Source: Neisseria shayeganii 871
GTDB taxonomy: Bacteria > Pseudomonadota > Gammaproteobacteria > Burkholderiales > Neisseriaceae
Length of the DNA stretch: 64,000 nt
Reading direction: 5' to 3'
Assembly: GCF_000226875.1 (NCBI RefSeq)
Contig: NZ_JH164926.1
Coordinates: 1,944,780 to 2,008,779 of the forward strand
Translations under genes and position numbers: made by a program
The notes under the pieces: model-generated
What the model saw: the letters and a program-made list of their open reading frames with translations, nothing else
Database searches by the model: none
What the model was told of the DNA's origin: nothing
In this document: positions 35,247 through 45,759 of the stretch, one piece after another
How positions within the stretch are numbered: the stretch's first letter is position 1
Layout of the letters: every line of letters begins with the position of its first letter

Positions 35247-38200
35247 TTATCTTGTAATAATGACATCACCAGTAAAACTCTGTCTGAATGTGTCAACAGG
35301 ACTGAAGTATTGGATGCCATGAGGATCTCGTACAGCAACAACCCTTTTTCCGTTCCTCATAGTTACACCATCTACCACCACAAAATGTGAAAAATCATTT
35401 TTTTGAATACGTACGATAACTGACTCTCCACGAGCTGTATAGCGAGCCAAATCATCGACATTTCTCCGTGTAACAGATAAGGCATCAAGACCATTTTGTT
35501 TTAGAAGTGTTGCCACGTCATACCCATGAATTCCTCTATTGGAAGGAGGAATCGATTGAATCAAACTACCCACATCAACCGCCTTGCCGTGTTGATTGAG
35601 TATCAGAGTAGCGCAATTATGACCACACGTTGGCAAATTACCCTGATAAATAGTCGGTCGGCTCAATGTACCTGCTCTTTCAAGTGCGTCATCCAATAGG
35701 GGATGCCGTGCCAGATGTTCTGCCGCCTCCCGAGAGGGAGCCGCATTAATAGCAGATCTTTTCAAAGTGCTATTTACAAGTCCCCGAGCGCCACTGCGCA
35801 CTCCTGAGCCAACTGCCCCCAAGGCTGGTAAATCATTCAATACACCAACAATGAATCGAGTGCTGCCTTTATCAAAGCTGTCCGCTGCCTCTGCGCTATA
35901 TCTCCTAGCTGCTGCTAAAAGATCTTGGTGTGAGGCGTGAGGGTAATGTTTTCTCAGTTCCGCAACAACATTGTGAATACCTAAGGAATGAGCCCATTGC
36001 CGATTCATGGCATTCAATTCATCGCAGGAACCCCAAGCAGTACAACTGATTTTTGCCCATGTTAGGCGGGTATCTTGAGATTGGCTAAGTGTTTTGGCAG
36101 CATCAATCACTCTTTGTTTACAAACCTCATCAGAGCCACACGCTGCATGGGCTTTATCAAACTCTATGAGCTGCTTGGCAGACAACCAATTATTCTCCGC
36201 CGCATTCCTGCCCACCACCCCGCCGGTTTGTGCATCGGCCAATACACCGGCTGCAGTGTTATCGCTGTTGCTGTTGCTCACTACGCCGCCCACCACCGCC
36301 GCTACGGCGCTGCTCAGGCTGCGGATCTGTTCTTTCTCCCGTTCGGGCAGCAGGTCGGGGCGTTTTGCCGCTTCTTCTCCGTACAGGGTGCGGGTCAGCA
36401 CCTGGGCGGCGGCTTCTGCGCCGGCGCCGGCTGCGGCTCCTGCTTTGGCGTCGCCGCCGTTGGCATAGGCCAGTGCGGCGCCGAGTATGGCGTGGCTCAG
36501 CAGTTGGGCGGCTTGGTTGGGCTGACTGCCGTTTTGCCCGAAGGTGTCGCCGATAACGGTGGCGGCATAGGGGGCGAGGGCATTAGAGGCTACCTGAAGG
36601 CCGTTTTGTCCGCCTAAGCTGCCGGTGAGGACGGTGGTGACGGCGTTGAGGGCGCGGCTTTTACCGCCGCCTACGCCCCAGGCGGCCAGGGTGTGTTCGG
36701 CTTGTTGTTTGCGTTGCTCGGCGGCGGCGTAGGCGGTGGCATCGCCGCTGTCTTTGGCCTGCTGCATTTCCTGCTCCGCCTGCTGCTTGTGCGCCTCGGC
36801 GGCTTTGGCGCGGTTGGCACTATAGGTTTGGGCGGCGCTGTAGATCTCGGCGCTGGCTTGGGCGACGGTGCGTTGGCGGTGGAGGATGCGCTGTAAATCG
36901 GGTAAGGCGGCAAGCTGTTCGTTGGCGCCGTCTGCTTGGCTGCGAATGCCGAGTTGGGCGGCGCTGCTTGGCTGCCCGCCGATGCGGATGTTGCCTTCGC
37001 TGAGAACGGCGTAGGTGGTGCTTTCGCTGCTGCCCTGTGCGCGTTGCGGCAGGCTGGGGTTGAATTGGGGGCCGTCGCTATAGCCGGCTTCGGGCCGGTA
37101 GCTGCCGTCGGGCTGCTTGACGCCGGGGTTGTGGCCGTAGCTACCGGAAATGGTGGCGCTTTGGGCGCTGTAGTGGCTGCGGTTGTGCAGGTTTTCAAAG
37201 GTGAGGCGCTGGGTGGTGAGTTCGTTTTGTGCGGCCGGGGCGGTGGAGGTAATGGCTCCGCCTTTGAGGTGCACTTGGCCGGCGTTGATGTGGTAGCCGC
37301 CCTCTCCGGCAAACAGGCCGCTTTGTTCGGCAACCCGGCTGCTGCTGCCGTCTGCGCGGGCAGTGCTGTAGTGGCCGCTCGCTTCCCAGGCGGTGCCGAA
37401 GGAGATTTGGACGCGGACGCCGCCTTGGCTTTGTTTGCTGTGTTGCTCGCTGTGTTCTTGTAGGCTTTCGATGTGCAGTTTGCCGCCGATGTCGGCGTCG
37501 ATGCGTTCGGCTTGGGCGCGGGCGCCGGCGAGAATGGTGTCGCGGCGGCTGTTGAGGGTCAGCCGTTCGGCCTGCAGTTCGGTGTGGCCGTGGCTGCGGG
37601 CATCAAGGCGGTGTTCGCCTTTGCCGCCGCCGGCTTCGGCGTAGGCGTAAAAGCCGGTTTGGGCGCCTACCGATACGCCGACGCCTACGCTGAGACCGGC
37701 ATGGCTGTTTTTACCTTCGGCGCGTTCGCGGTGGTGTCCGGCTTCGAGAATAATGTCGCGGGCGGAATCGAGGGTCAGGCTGTCCCCGGCTTTGGCGCGG
37801 GTGTTTTGCAGACGGATGTCGCCTTCGCTGCTGCCCAGACGCAGATTGCCGCCTGCGGTCAGGGCGTTGCTTTGGCTGTGTTCGTAGCTTTGCGCTTGTC
37901 TGCTGTTGGCGGTTTTGAAGCCGAAGCCGACTTCGGCTTTGAGTAGGGCGCCGTTGCCGGCAACGGTATTGTAGCCTTTGGCGGCGGCGGCCATGCCTTG
38001 CAAGGCACGGGTGCGGTCATCCTCCCGGCTCTTGACGGCGCCTTCGGCGGCGTTGATTAGATCAAGAATGGGGGAGGAAATCTTGGCGAAGTTGCCGATT
38101 TTGAGGTCGCGTTCGGAGGACAGCCGGCTGCCATGGTTGTGCCCGGTAAGGATGTCGATGTGTTTGGCATCGATTTCGATATCCTTGGCCGCCACCACGT

Positions 38201-41200
38201 CGGCCACCTGCTGCACGTAGTTTGCGCCGGCGCGTATGCGGACGTTGCCGCCCAAACTGCCGATCTGGCTGCGCACCTGCTCCACTTGCTGTTGTTCGTC
38301 GCGCCGGCTGTGCTTCATCCAGCCGTTGAAGTGTTCGGTGTCGGAAATGACGGCGGAGCCGATGCCGCTGCTGATTTCTTGCTCTTGGCTGCGGCTGCGG
38401 TTTTGGCTGGACAGCAGACGGACGTCGCCGCCGGCTTGGAGGGTAAGATCTTGTTCAGCAACGGCGCTGCCGCCGATCAGGCTGATGTCGCCGCGTTCGG
38501 CCTGCAGAAAGGCCTGTCCGCCGGCAGACAATTGGGTGCCGGTGATGCGGCTGCGCTCGGCGTCGCCCTGCGAATGGTCATTAAAGGTACCGCCGGGGGT
38601 GAGGTGGTCGCGGTTATCGATGGAGAAGCCGCTACGCCGGCTGTGGGCCTCTTGGCTGTGTTGATCGGCAGCGTAATCCAAACGGATGTGCTCTTGGGCA
38701 TTCAGGTAGGCATCACCTTCGGCTCCCAGCTTGGCACCTTGGCTGGTCAGGCTGCCTTGTGTGGCCGCAATATGCAGGTTTTTACCGGCAGTGGCCGAAG
38801 TGACGACGGCTTCACTGTGTTGCCGGCTGTTTGCCGATAAGGAACGGCTGGCGCCACCGGTAATGACCAGTGGGGTGGCGGCGGCCATTGAGGCTTTGCT
38901 CATGGCACTTTCGTGCTGCATCCATTTACCCACCCAGCTGTCGCTGTAGCCGCCGCTGCCTTTGGTGCGGTCATAGGCGGTTTGGGCCGCAGTATAGGGG
39001 TCGTAGGTGATGCCGACGGCAAAACCGGATTGCTTGCTGCGCTGTTCGGTCTCGCGGCTGCCGCTGATATAGGCGGCATTCAGGTTGACCTCGCTGCCTT
39101 GCAGCTTGAGATCGCCGCCGGCGGCCAAACGGGCGGCCTGAACATTTAACGCCTGTCCGGCAAGGATGTCGGTATCTCCTCTGACACTGCCTACTTGGGA
39201 TAAGGTCAAGCTGCTACGCTGTTCGGTTTGTTGCAAGCTGTTGTCGGATTTGCTGTAGCCGACGCTCGCTACACCGTCTTTGAAGCCGCCCGACAAACCG
39301 GATCGTTGTTCGCGGTCGTAAGTTCGGCTGGTGAACGTGTTTTCTTCGGCGCGGATATCGATACGTCCGGTGGCGGAAAGCCGGTTTTGTTCGGCAGCGC
39401 TCACTTGGCTACCTGAAACCGTCATGTCCCCTCCGGCATGCAGCCGGAGTTTGTCGGCGTGTATGTTGCTGCCAACAGCTGTTTTGGACTCGGTAAAGAT
39501 TTGGTGGGTATTGCTCTGCTTGCGGCCTCCGCCGGTACGGCCGGTATGCTTGGCGGCGTCATCCACCTGCTCGGTTTGTCGGCCGCTGCCGATAAAGAGG
39601 TTCCGCCCTGCTTGCGCCCGTACGGTTTCGCCGCCAATTTCGGCCGCCTCTGCTTTCAAGTCCCGGTCGGCAGACAACAGCAGTTCGCCGCGGGTACGGA
39701 TGGTGCTGCCGACATCCCGTTGCTGTGCGCGGATGATGCGGTTGTCACTATCAAAGTGATTGCCCTGTAATCGTTCGGTTGAAAGCGTACCGAGGGTGAT
39801 GTCTTGTTCGGCATGCAGGGTGGTTCGGCCGTTTTCGGATTGATTGCCCAATTCGGAAGCATCCAAATGGATATTGCCTTGAGCGGCAGCCGTCAAGATG
39901 CCTTCTTTTTCGGCCGTCAGATAAATACCGGCAAGCCGGTCGATATGGGTCACGCTGCCCTGGGCATTGGTATTGCCGGCCAGTGTACTGCGGCTGGTAA
40001 TGTCTCCTCCGGCCTTCAATAGCATAGTTTTGCCGGCATCCAATATACCGCCCGTATTATTGATGTCGCCAGCGGTGCGGATATCCAACTGATCGGCGCT
40101 GACCCGACCTGAGTTATCCAGCGAGCCGGCATTCAGATAGACGGCCCGCCGGCCGGCAATTGTGCCGCTGTTGCTCAGTGTTTTGGCGATGTTTAATTCG
40201 GTTACGTTGCCGCCGAGTAAAGCCCCGCCGCCGTTGACATCGCCCGGGCGCACCCGCAAATAAACTTGCGGCACCCATACTTTTTGGCTGTTGCCGTCGG
40301 GCAGGGAAACCGTCTGCTCCACCAACCACACGATATCGCTGGTCAAGCGGGCAACTTGGTCGTCACTGAGCGCAATACCGGGCGTCAGATTAAAGGATTT
40401 GGCAGCAGTCAGGCCATTATTCATTAACGCCTTAAACTGTTCCTCATCATTGCGGTAACCGTCTAGAAAACGATGGCCGGTTAGTTTGGCAATCTGCTCC
40501 CGCAACAGGCGTTGCTCATAAAAGCCGTCACCCAGCCGTTTCTGTATGTTTTCTTGGTTGATGCCCAACTCACGCAACATGTAGTCACTACCAAGCCATT
40601 TCCGGTAGTCGGCAAAACGGGGATCGGTTTCAACCAAATAGTCCGGGGAATTTGGATTCACAATGAAAAAACTGCTGCCCGGCAACCGGATACCGGCCGT
40701 ATCCACCCGTACCGATACATCTGCTCGATTGACCGCCCGATCGCCAGGCGATGAAGTGGCGGGCAGGGAAGAAGCGAATTCACGATAGGCATGGGAGCCC
40801 AGAGACAACTGGCGGACTTGGGGAGCAGGGGTGTAGGCTTGAGCGCTATGCCCGGTACTGTCGCGGCCTTTCCTACGGTGCCGCCAGTAATGGTGCAGGG
40901 TTCCTTCATCGCTGACGGTAGTGGTGCCGAATGTTTCTTGCTGATGCAAATTGTCTTGAGCAGTAGAAACCACCAGTTGTCCGCCGGCAATAATCTGGCT
41001 GTCGGCATTGTGCAATTCGTCTGCATCAATCTCTAAGCGGCCGCCGGCAATGATTTTGGCCGGAGCGGTTTCTTTTACCTCAGTCTGTTGGATTACCCGC
41101 TCGTAGTCGTATTTGTGCCAACGTTCGTGGTCTCTGCCATCCGGGGTATGCAGATGATCGGATTCATCATTATAGACATGCCAGCCCAGCTCAGATTGCG

Positions 41201-43727
41201 TGCCTTCTTTGAGGCGTTCATTACGCCCTTGCGCTTCGTATTCGATATGCCGCTCGCGGCCGGTTTCGACAAGAGCGGTTACCAAATGCTCGTTGGTATT
41301 GCGCACCACTTGCGCAGCAATCCGTCCTTCTCCTGCCGCTTCAATGGTGGCGCTGCGGTTATTGACCTGTTCCGATTTGCCCTGCGCCACATTGTCTGCC
41401 GATAAGTTGCCGCCGATAGATAATCGGTCGGCACTGTACAGCACGGCCTGTTCTCGGTTGTTCAAATTGCGGACACCGATATCCAAACGCTCACGCGCCG
41501 CCACAACGGCAGCCTGAGTCTTCTGCCCTGCGGCTTCTTCTCGGTTAGTAAGCGTGTCGGCGGAAATTGCCACATGGTTGCCAAAAATTCGGCCCGTGCC
41601 GATATTGTCTACCGTTTTTTCGGCGCGAATTTTGGTCAAGCCGTTACTGTTGGCCAACCCTCGGTTACTTAGGGTTTGTATGACCGACAATTCCACAAGA
41701 TTAAGCGCCTCCAACTGACCAGCCGCGGTATTGTCGATATGAGCGGCATGCATTTGAAGACGGTCGCCTGCCGACAAAGCGGCTGCATTCATTAGCCTCC
41801 CTTCGGTAGAAATCGTCAAATTACGCCCGCTTTGCAACGATTCGGCTAATGACAAATCTTGTTTTATTATCAAGCTCAAATCACGCCCGGCGGCCATATT
41901 GCCGCTTTTATCTATCCTGTTGGCTTGAATACGGATATCTTGTGCAGACCGTAACCGGCCATTTTGATTGCGTACCGTATCCCCGAAAACCGCCAACCGC
42001 TCTGCGGTTTCTACGCTACCGCTCCGATTGTCGAATAGCCGGCTGGAAATATCGGCTTGTACAGCACGAATCGTGCCGTTCTGATTGTTGAATAACTCGC
42101 CGTCGGCTGTGAGCTGGTGCAGAGCTAAGGTACCTTGGTTGCTTAAAGTTTTTCTGCTGGTCAGATCGGCTTGGCCGTTCGTTTCAATTTGCCCGTGATT
42201 GTCTAAATCTTCAGCAAGAATGCGCCCATTCGCCAATAAGAGAAGTGAGATTGTGCTATTCGGTTGCCGTACCAATTCTCCTGATCCCGCAGCCTGGCCA
42301 GGTAAAATACTGCTTCCGTTATTGCCATTGCTATGGCTACCTGAATGCTTGGCATCAGCTTGTATGACACCAATATGGGCATCTTTACGATTAACCAGAT
42401 TATGGACGTCAATAGACAGGCCCTGTAAACCGGTTTGACTGAGACGTCCCTGGTTTACCAACTCTCGGGCATGGATGTCCAGTCTGGCTGCTTGCATTTG
42501 GCCGTTTTGTCGGTTGGTGACGGTGTCTGCATGATGGACAATCATTTGACCGGACGCAGTCAATAAACCTGTGTTAGTGATTTTCCCGGTTTGTAGGAGT
42601 AAGTCTTGATGTGCCGATACAGTACCGGAATTTTCCAGTGCATGCGCCTGAACATTGACTTCTGCCGGCACACTATTTTGTGCATTTGAGCGTGGATGTG
42701 CCGTAGCAATACTGCCTGTATTTTCCAGCTTGCCGTCTGCAGAAATCTTTACGCCCCCGGCAGTCGCAAAAATTTGTCCCGCATTATTGATCCCTACCCC
42801 ACGATCGGTACTGACCAATGAAATTTTACCGGCATACATACCGCCTAGCTTACCGGTATCAATTGCGATGGTCCGAGCCGCGGCTTGGTTAGCTATCGGC
42901 TGGTAAACTCCTTTGGCAAAAGAATCATAATTACCGGCAGCCACCTCCAAATCGTTGGCCCATATCCCGGCTTGAATTTGACTGGTTTGTGACAAAATGC
43001 GGGTATAGTCTGCACCAAATGTATCCAAACCGTTACCCGCAATAGCAATATTACCTTGGCGTACCCGAAACCCCTCTAAACTGGGACCTTGGATAACTGG
43101 GGTACCAGTCGTCAACGTCACGCCGGACGCATTGATGAAACCGGCACCATTTACCTGTATCCCAGCCGGATTGGCAACAACTATTTCGGCACGCCGACCA
43201 GCCACTTCGATATGGCCATTCAATAGAGAAGGATTGCTGCTATTGACTTGATTAACAATAATTCGCGCCTCTCCCGTAGCCAATAGGGGATTGCCCTGTA
43301 TCCATCCGGCCAATTGTGTAGGAGCGTTACGCCTGCTGTTATTAAGTACAGCACCGCGGCTGTCAACGTCAAAGCGGCGGTACTCGTTAACCGATACACC
43401 ACCGGCAGATGGTGTTTGAATATTGATCTGAGGTAATCCGTTACCAGTTCGTAGAATAATTGCCTGGCGGGCTGCCGATGTGGTTTTATCCGCCTCTATG
43501 CCGCCGGCTGATGCCGGAGCAACGGGCACAGTAATGGATAAAGTTGCCACAAAGAGGGAGAATGCCAATAACGAACAGGTAAATCCATGGCCTGCTTGAT
43601 CGCTTATGCCGGCTGCTCCGATACTGGAATCTCCTATACTTTTTCCGTCTCTCTTCGTGTTTTCAGCAACAACGACGAGACTGTTACGTTTCTTGTTGAA
43701 AATAACTTTGTATAGATTCTTATTCAT
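35247..43727 (-). CDS. tpsA: TpsA/CdiA-type exoprotein with C-terminal C39-like peptidase toxin
   Basis: 2826 residues. The extended signal peptide region MNKNLYKVIFNKKRNSLVVV precedes a conventional signal (cleavage near ASAGGIEA, about 75). The TPS secretion domain (about 80-310) has AEIVVANPAGIQVNGAGFIN. Long FHA-type beta-helix repeats follow to about 1250 and again from 1400 to 2300. An Ala/Gln-rich pretoxin region ends at AENNWL (about 2510, VENN equivalent). The tip (about 2690-2826) has QGNLPTCGHNC, DFSHFVVVDGV and VRDPHG, the Gln/Cys, His and Asp of a C39-like papain-fold peptidase. It is secreted by TpsB and probably delivered to neighbouring cells. Confidence 0.92.
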   Translation of the reverse strand: MNKNLYKVIFNKKRNSLVVVAENTKRDGKSIGDSSIGAAGISDQAGHGFTCSLLAFSLFVATLSITVPVAPASAGGIEADKTTSAARQAIILRTGNGLPQINIQTPSAGGVSVNEYRRFDVDSRGAVLNNSRRNAPTQLAGWIQGNPLLATGEARIIVNQVNSSNPSLLNGHIEVAGRRAEIVVANPAGIQVNGAGFINASGVTLTTGTPVIQGPSLEGFRVRQGNIAIAGNGLDTFGADYTRILSQTSQIQAGIWANDLEVAAGNYDSFAKGVYQPIANQAAARTIAIDTGKLGGMYAGKISLVSTDRGVGINNAGQIFATAGGVKISADGKLENTGSIATAHPRSNAQNSVPAEVNVQAHALENSGTVSAHQDLLLQTGKITNTGLLTASGQMIVHHADTVTNRQNGQMQAARLDIHARELVNQGRLSQTGLQGLSIDVHNLVNRKDAHIGVIQADAKHSGSHSNGNNGSSILPGQAAGSGELVRQPNSTISLLLLANGRILAEDLDNHGQIETNGQADLTSRKTLSNQGTLALHQLTADGELFNNQNGTIRAVQADISSRLFDNRSGSVETAERLAVFGDTVRNQNGRLRSAQDIRIQANRIDKSGNMAAGRDLSLIIKQDLSLAESLQSGRNLTISTEGRLMNAAALSAGDRLQMHAAHIDNTAAGQLEALNLVELSVIQTLSNRGLANSNGLTKIRAEKTVDNIGTGRIFGNHVAISADTLTNREEAAGQKTQAAVVAARERLDIGVRNLNNREQAVLYSADRLSIGGNLSADNVAQGKSEQVNNRSATIEAAGEGRIAAQVVRNTNEHLVTALVETGRERHIEYEAQGRNERLKEGTQSELGWHVYNDESDHLHTPDGRDHERWHKYDYERVIQQTEVKETAPAKIIAGGRLEIDADELHNADSQIIAGGQLVVSTAQDNLHQQETFGTTTVSDEGTLHHYWRHRRKGRDSTGHSAQAYTPAPQVRQLSLGSHAYREFASSLPATSSPGDRAVNRADVSVRVDTAGIRLPGSSFFIVNPNSPDYLVETDPRFADYRKWLGSDYMLRELGINQENIQKRLGDGFYEQRLLREQIAKLTGHRFLDGYRNDEEQFKALMNNGLTAAKSFNLTPGIALSDDQVARLTSDIVWLVEQTVSLPDGNSQKVWVPQVYLRVRPGDVNGGGALLGGNVTELNIAKTLSNSGTIAGRRAVYLNAGSLDNSGRVSADQLDIRTAGDINNTGGILDAGKTMLLKAGGDITSRSTLAGNTNAQGSVTHIDRLAGIYLTAEKEGILTAAAQGNIHLDASELGNQSENGRTTLHAEQDITLGTLSTERLQGNHFDSDNRIIRAQQRDVGSTIRTRGELLLSADRDLKAEAAEIGGETVRAQAGRNLFIGSGRQTEQVDDAAKHTGRTGGGRKQSNTHQIFTESKTAVGSNIHADKLRLHAGGDMTVSGSQVSAAEQNRLSATGRIDIRAEENTFTSRTYDREQRSGLSGGFKDGVASVGYSKSDNSLQQTEQRSSLTLSQVGSVRGDTDILAGQALNVQAARLAAGGDLKLQGSEVNLNAAYISGSRETEQRSKQSGFAVGITYDPYTAAQTAYDRTKGSGGYSDSWVGKWMQHESAMSKASMAAATPLVITGGASRSLSANSRQHSEAVVTSATAGKNLHIAATQGSLTSQGAKLGAEGDAYLNAQEHIRLDYAADQHSQEAHSRRSGFSIDNRDHLTPGGTFNDHSQGDAERSRITGTQLSAGGQAFLQAERGDISLIGGSAVAEQDLTLQAGGDVRLLSSQNRSRSQEQEISSGIGSAVISDTEHFNGWMKHSRRDEQQQVEQVRSQIGSLGGNVRIRAGANYVQQVADVVAAKDIEIDAKHIDILTGHNHGSRLSSERDLKIGNFAKISSPILDLINAAEGAVKSREDDRTRALQGMAAAAKGYNTVAGNGALLKAEVGFGFKTANSRQAQSYEHSQSNALTAGGNLRLGSSEGDIRLQNTRAKAGDSLTLDSARDIILEAGHHRERAEGKNSHAGLSVGVGVSVGAQTGFYAYAEAGGGKGEHRLDARSHGHTELQAERLTLNSRRDTILAGARAQAERIDADIGGKLHIESLQEHSEQHSKQSQGGVRVQISFGTAWEASGHYSTARADGSSSRVAEQSGLFAGEGGYHINAGQVHLKGGAITSTAPAAQNELTTQRLTFENLHNRSHYSAQSATISGSYGHNPGVKQPDGSYRPEAGYSDGPQFNPSLPQRAQGSSESTTYAVLSEGNIRIGGQPSSAAQLGIRSQADGANEQLAALPDLQRILHRQRTVAQASAEIYSAAQTYSANRAKAAEAHKQQAEQEMQQAKDSGDATAYAAAEQRKQQAEHTLAAWGVGGGKSRALNAVTTVLTGSLGGQNGLQVASNALAPYAATVIGDTFGQNGSQPNQAAQLLSHAILGAALAYANGGDAKAGAAAGAGAEAAAQVLTRTLYGEEAAKRPDLLPEREKEQIRSLSSAVAAVVGGVVSNSNSDNTAAGVLADAQTGGVVGRNAAENNWLSAKQLIEFDKAHAACGSDEVCKQRVIDAAKTLSQSQDTRLTWAKISCTAWGSCDELNAMNRQWAHSLGIHNVVAELRKHYPHASHQDLLAAARRYSAEAADSFDKGSTRFIVGVLNDLPALGAVGSGVRSGARGLVNSTLKRSAINAAPSREAAEHLARHPLLDDALERAGTLSRPTIYQGNLPTCGHNCATLILNQHGKAVDVGSLIQSIPPSNRGIHGYDVATLLKQNGLDALSVTRRNVDDLARYTARGESVIVRIQKNDFSHFVVVDGVTMRNGKRVVAVRDPHGIQYFSPVDTFRQSFTGDVIITR

Positions 43728-43904
43728 AGGAGCTCTGCCGTAAAAATCAGACCAGTAAACTTAATAAGTTGAAGCAGATTAACCCTAAATTATGAAATTA
43801 AGTGTTTTTCTGCCTTCATCCTTACAACATACCAAATTATCTCAAATTATCGCCTCAGACCCCATAGTTTTTCAGTTCTAACAACAAGCGGCCCTAAAAG
43901 CAAA

Positions 43905-43930
43905 CAGGCCTAAGCTTTTGCTTAGGCCTG
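43905..43930 (-). terminator. Terminator of the tRNA-Asn/tRNA-Lys unit
   Basis: An 11-bp perfect stem (CAGGCCTAAGC and its complement, arms 43905-43915 and 43920-43930) with a TTTT loop, 7 bp after tRNA-Lys. Confidence 0.8.
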
Positions 43931-43937
43931 CAATATC

Positions 43938-44013
43938 TGGTGGGTCGTGAAGGATTCGAACCTTCGACCAACGGATTAAAAGTCCGCTGCTCTACCGACT
44001 GAGCTAACGACCC
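43938..44013 (-). tRNA. tRNA-Lys (TTT), copy 2
   Basis: Same 76-nt sequence as copy 1 at 13118-13193. It follows tRNA-Asn with a 4-bp gap, so both come from one transcript. Confidence 0.97.
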
Positions 44014-44017
44014 TTTT

Positions 44018-44093
44018 TGGCTCCCCGACCTGGGCTCGAACCAGGGACCTGCGGATTAACAGTCCGTCGCTCTACCGACTGAGCTATCGGGGA
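44018..44093 (-). tRNA. tRNA-Asn (GTT)
   Basis: A 76-nt cloverleaf with encoded CCA; acceptor TCCCCGA/TCGGGGA, anticodon loop CTGTTAA with anticodon GTT, T arm CCTGGTTCGAGCCCAGG. Confidence 0.97.
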
Positions 44094-44105
44094 AAGGAAG
44101 CGCGC

Positions 44106-44134
44106 ATTATAGGTTTAGTTTTCCAGCCTGTCAA
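44106..44134 (-). promoter_or_regulatory. Consensus promoter of tRNA-Asn/tRNA-Lys
   Basis: TTGACA (44129-44134), 17 bp, TATAAT (44106-44111) on the minus strand, 12 bp before tRNA-Asn. Both boxes are perfect consensus. Confidence 0.87.
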
Positions 44135-44206
44135 ACCATCCGGGCAGATTTTTCTGATATTTCTAATAAGTGCTTCATATTAAAAATAAGATAAGCCAAT
44201 CGGCGC

Positions 44207-45568
44207 TTATTTTTGCAGCTTCGCTTTGCGCTCAGCCAGCCAATGTTCCAAATAATGAATGCTCACGCCGCCTTGGGCGAAGCCTTCGTCACGGAACAAA
44301 TCGGCATGCAGATCGGCATTGGTTTTGATGCCGCTGATGGTCAGTTCGGAAATGGCCACCCGCATTTTGGCCATCGCCTGCTCGCGGGTTTTGCCGTACA
44401 CGCAGATCTTGCCGATCAGGCTGTCGTAATTTGGCGGAATGCGGTAGCCCTGATAAATGTGGCTGTCCACCCGCACGCCGAAGCCGCCGGGCAAGTGGCA
44501 GCTGGTGATGCAGCCGGGGCTGGGAATAAAGGTGTAAGGGTCTTCTGCATTGATGCGGCACTCGAAAGCGTGACCTTCGATCACGATGTCTGCCTGCGTA
44601 TATTGCAGCGGCAAACCGGCGGCAATGCGGATCTGCTCCTGCACAATGTCCACGCCGGTCACCAGCTCGGTCACCGGATGCTCCACTTGTACGCGGGTGT
44701 TCATCTCGATAAAGAAGAATTCGCCGTCTTCATAAAGAAACTCAAATGTGCCGGCCCCACGATAGCCGATGCGTTTACAGGCCTCGACACAGGCTTGGCC
44801 GATTTTGTCGCGCTCTTGGGCGGTGATGCCGGGAGCCGGCGCTTCTTCAATCACTTTCTGGTGGCGGCGCTGCAAAGAACAGTCGCGCTCACCCAGATAA
44901 ATGGCGTTGCCGTGTTCATCGGCCAGCACTTGAATTTCTACGTGGCGCGGCCGTTGCAGATAACGCTCCATATACACCATCGGATTGCCGAAGGCAGCAT
45001 CGGCTTCGGTGCGGGTCATTTCCACCGATTTGAGCAGGTCTTCGCGCCGCTCTACCACGCGCATACCGCGACCGCCGCCGCCACCGGAGGCCTTGATGAT
45101 GACCGGGAAGCCCACTTTATCCGCAATCTGGAGAATGGTTTCGGGATCCTCCGGCAAGGCGCCGTCAGAACCGGGCACGCAAGGCACGCCGGCTTCCAAC
45201 ATGGCGATTTTGGCCGACACTTTGTCACCCATCATGCGGATGGTATGGGCGCGCGGACCGATAAACACAAAGCCGGATTGCTCCACCTGCTCGGCAAACC
45301 GATCATTCTCGGCCAAAAAGCCGTAGCCGGGATGAATCGCATCGGCTCCGGTCACCTCGGCGGCGGCAATAATGGCAGGGATATTCAGGTAGCTTTGCGG
45401 CGAAGGCGCCGGGCCGATGCAGACGGATTCATCAGCCAGCTTCACATGCAGGCTGTCTTTATCTGCTTCGGAATGCACCGCCACGGTGGCGATGCCCATT
45501 TCACGGCAGGCGCGCAGTACGCGCAAGGCGATTTCGCCGCGGTTGGCGATGAGGACTTTTTTCAACAT
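44207..45568 (-). CDS. accC: Acetyl-CoA carboxylase, biotin carboxylase subunit
   Basis: 453 residues. It starts MLKKVLIANRGEIALRVLRA. The ATP-grasp Gly-rich loop KASGGGGGRGMRVV (about 159-172) and the catalytic segment FFIEMNTRVQVEHPVTE (about 284-300) are intact. It carboxylates the biotin on AccB in the first step of fatty acid synthesis. It is the last gene of the aroQ-accB-x-accC group; a 191-bp gap separates it from the secreted-protein gene. Confidence 0.97.
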   Translation of the reverse strand: MLKKVLIANRGEIALRVLRACREMGIATVAVHSEADKDSLHVKLADESVCIGPAPSPQSYLNIPAIIAAAEVTGADAIHPGYGFLAENDRFAEQVEQSGFVFIGPRAHTIRMMGDKVSAKIAMLEAGVPCVPGSDGALPEDPETILQIADKVGFPVIIKASGGGGGRGMRVVERREDLLKSVEMTRTEADAAFGNPMVYMERYLQRPRHVEIQVLADEHGNAIYLGERDCSLQRRHQKVIEEAPAPGITAQERDKIGQACVEACKRIGYRGAGTFEFLYEDGEFFFIEMNTRVQVEHPVTELVTGVDIVQEQIRIAAGLPLQYTQADIVIEGHAFECRINAEDPYTFIPSPGCITSCHLPGGFGVRVDSHIYQGYRIPPNYDSLIGKICVYGKTREQAMAKMRVAISELTISGIKTNADLHADLFRDEGFAQGGVSIHYLEHWLAERKAKLQK

Positions 45569-45759
45569 ATCGTTTTCCTAACAGGGAAAATATTTTGCAG
45601 GCTACCTGAAAACCGAAGATTTCTGCGGAGCGAAAACCGCGCTTACCCAACAGCCAACAGAAGCTCGGCACATTTCACCCACAACGCGGCATCTTGAGCG
45701 GGACGGGAAAAGCCTTATGCGGGTTCGGCATCAACCGTTTGCGCCGACAGGCTATGGCT

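Noticed and set aside
13118..44013. Identical tRNA-Lys genes as borders of a 31-kb island
   Set aside because: The interval contains the atp operon, parB and other core genes in normal synteny, and no integrase or direct att repeats beyond the tRNAs were seen. Two tRNA-Lys copies are ordinary.
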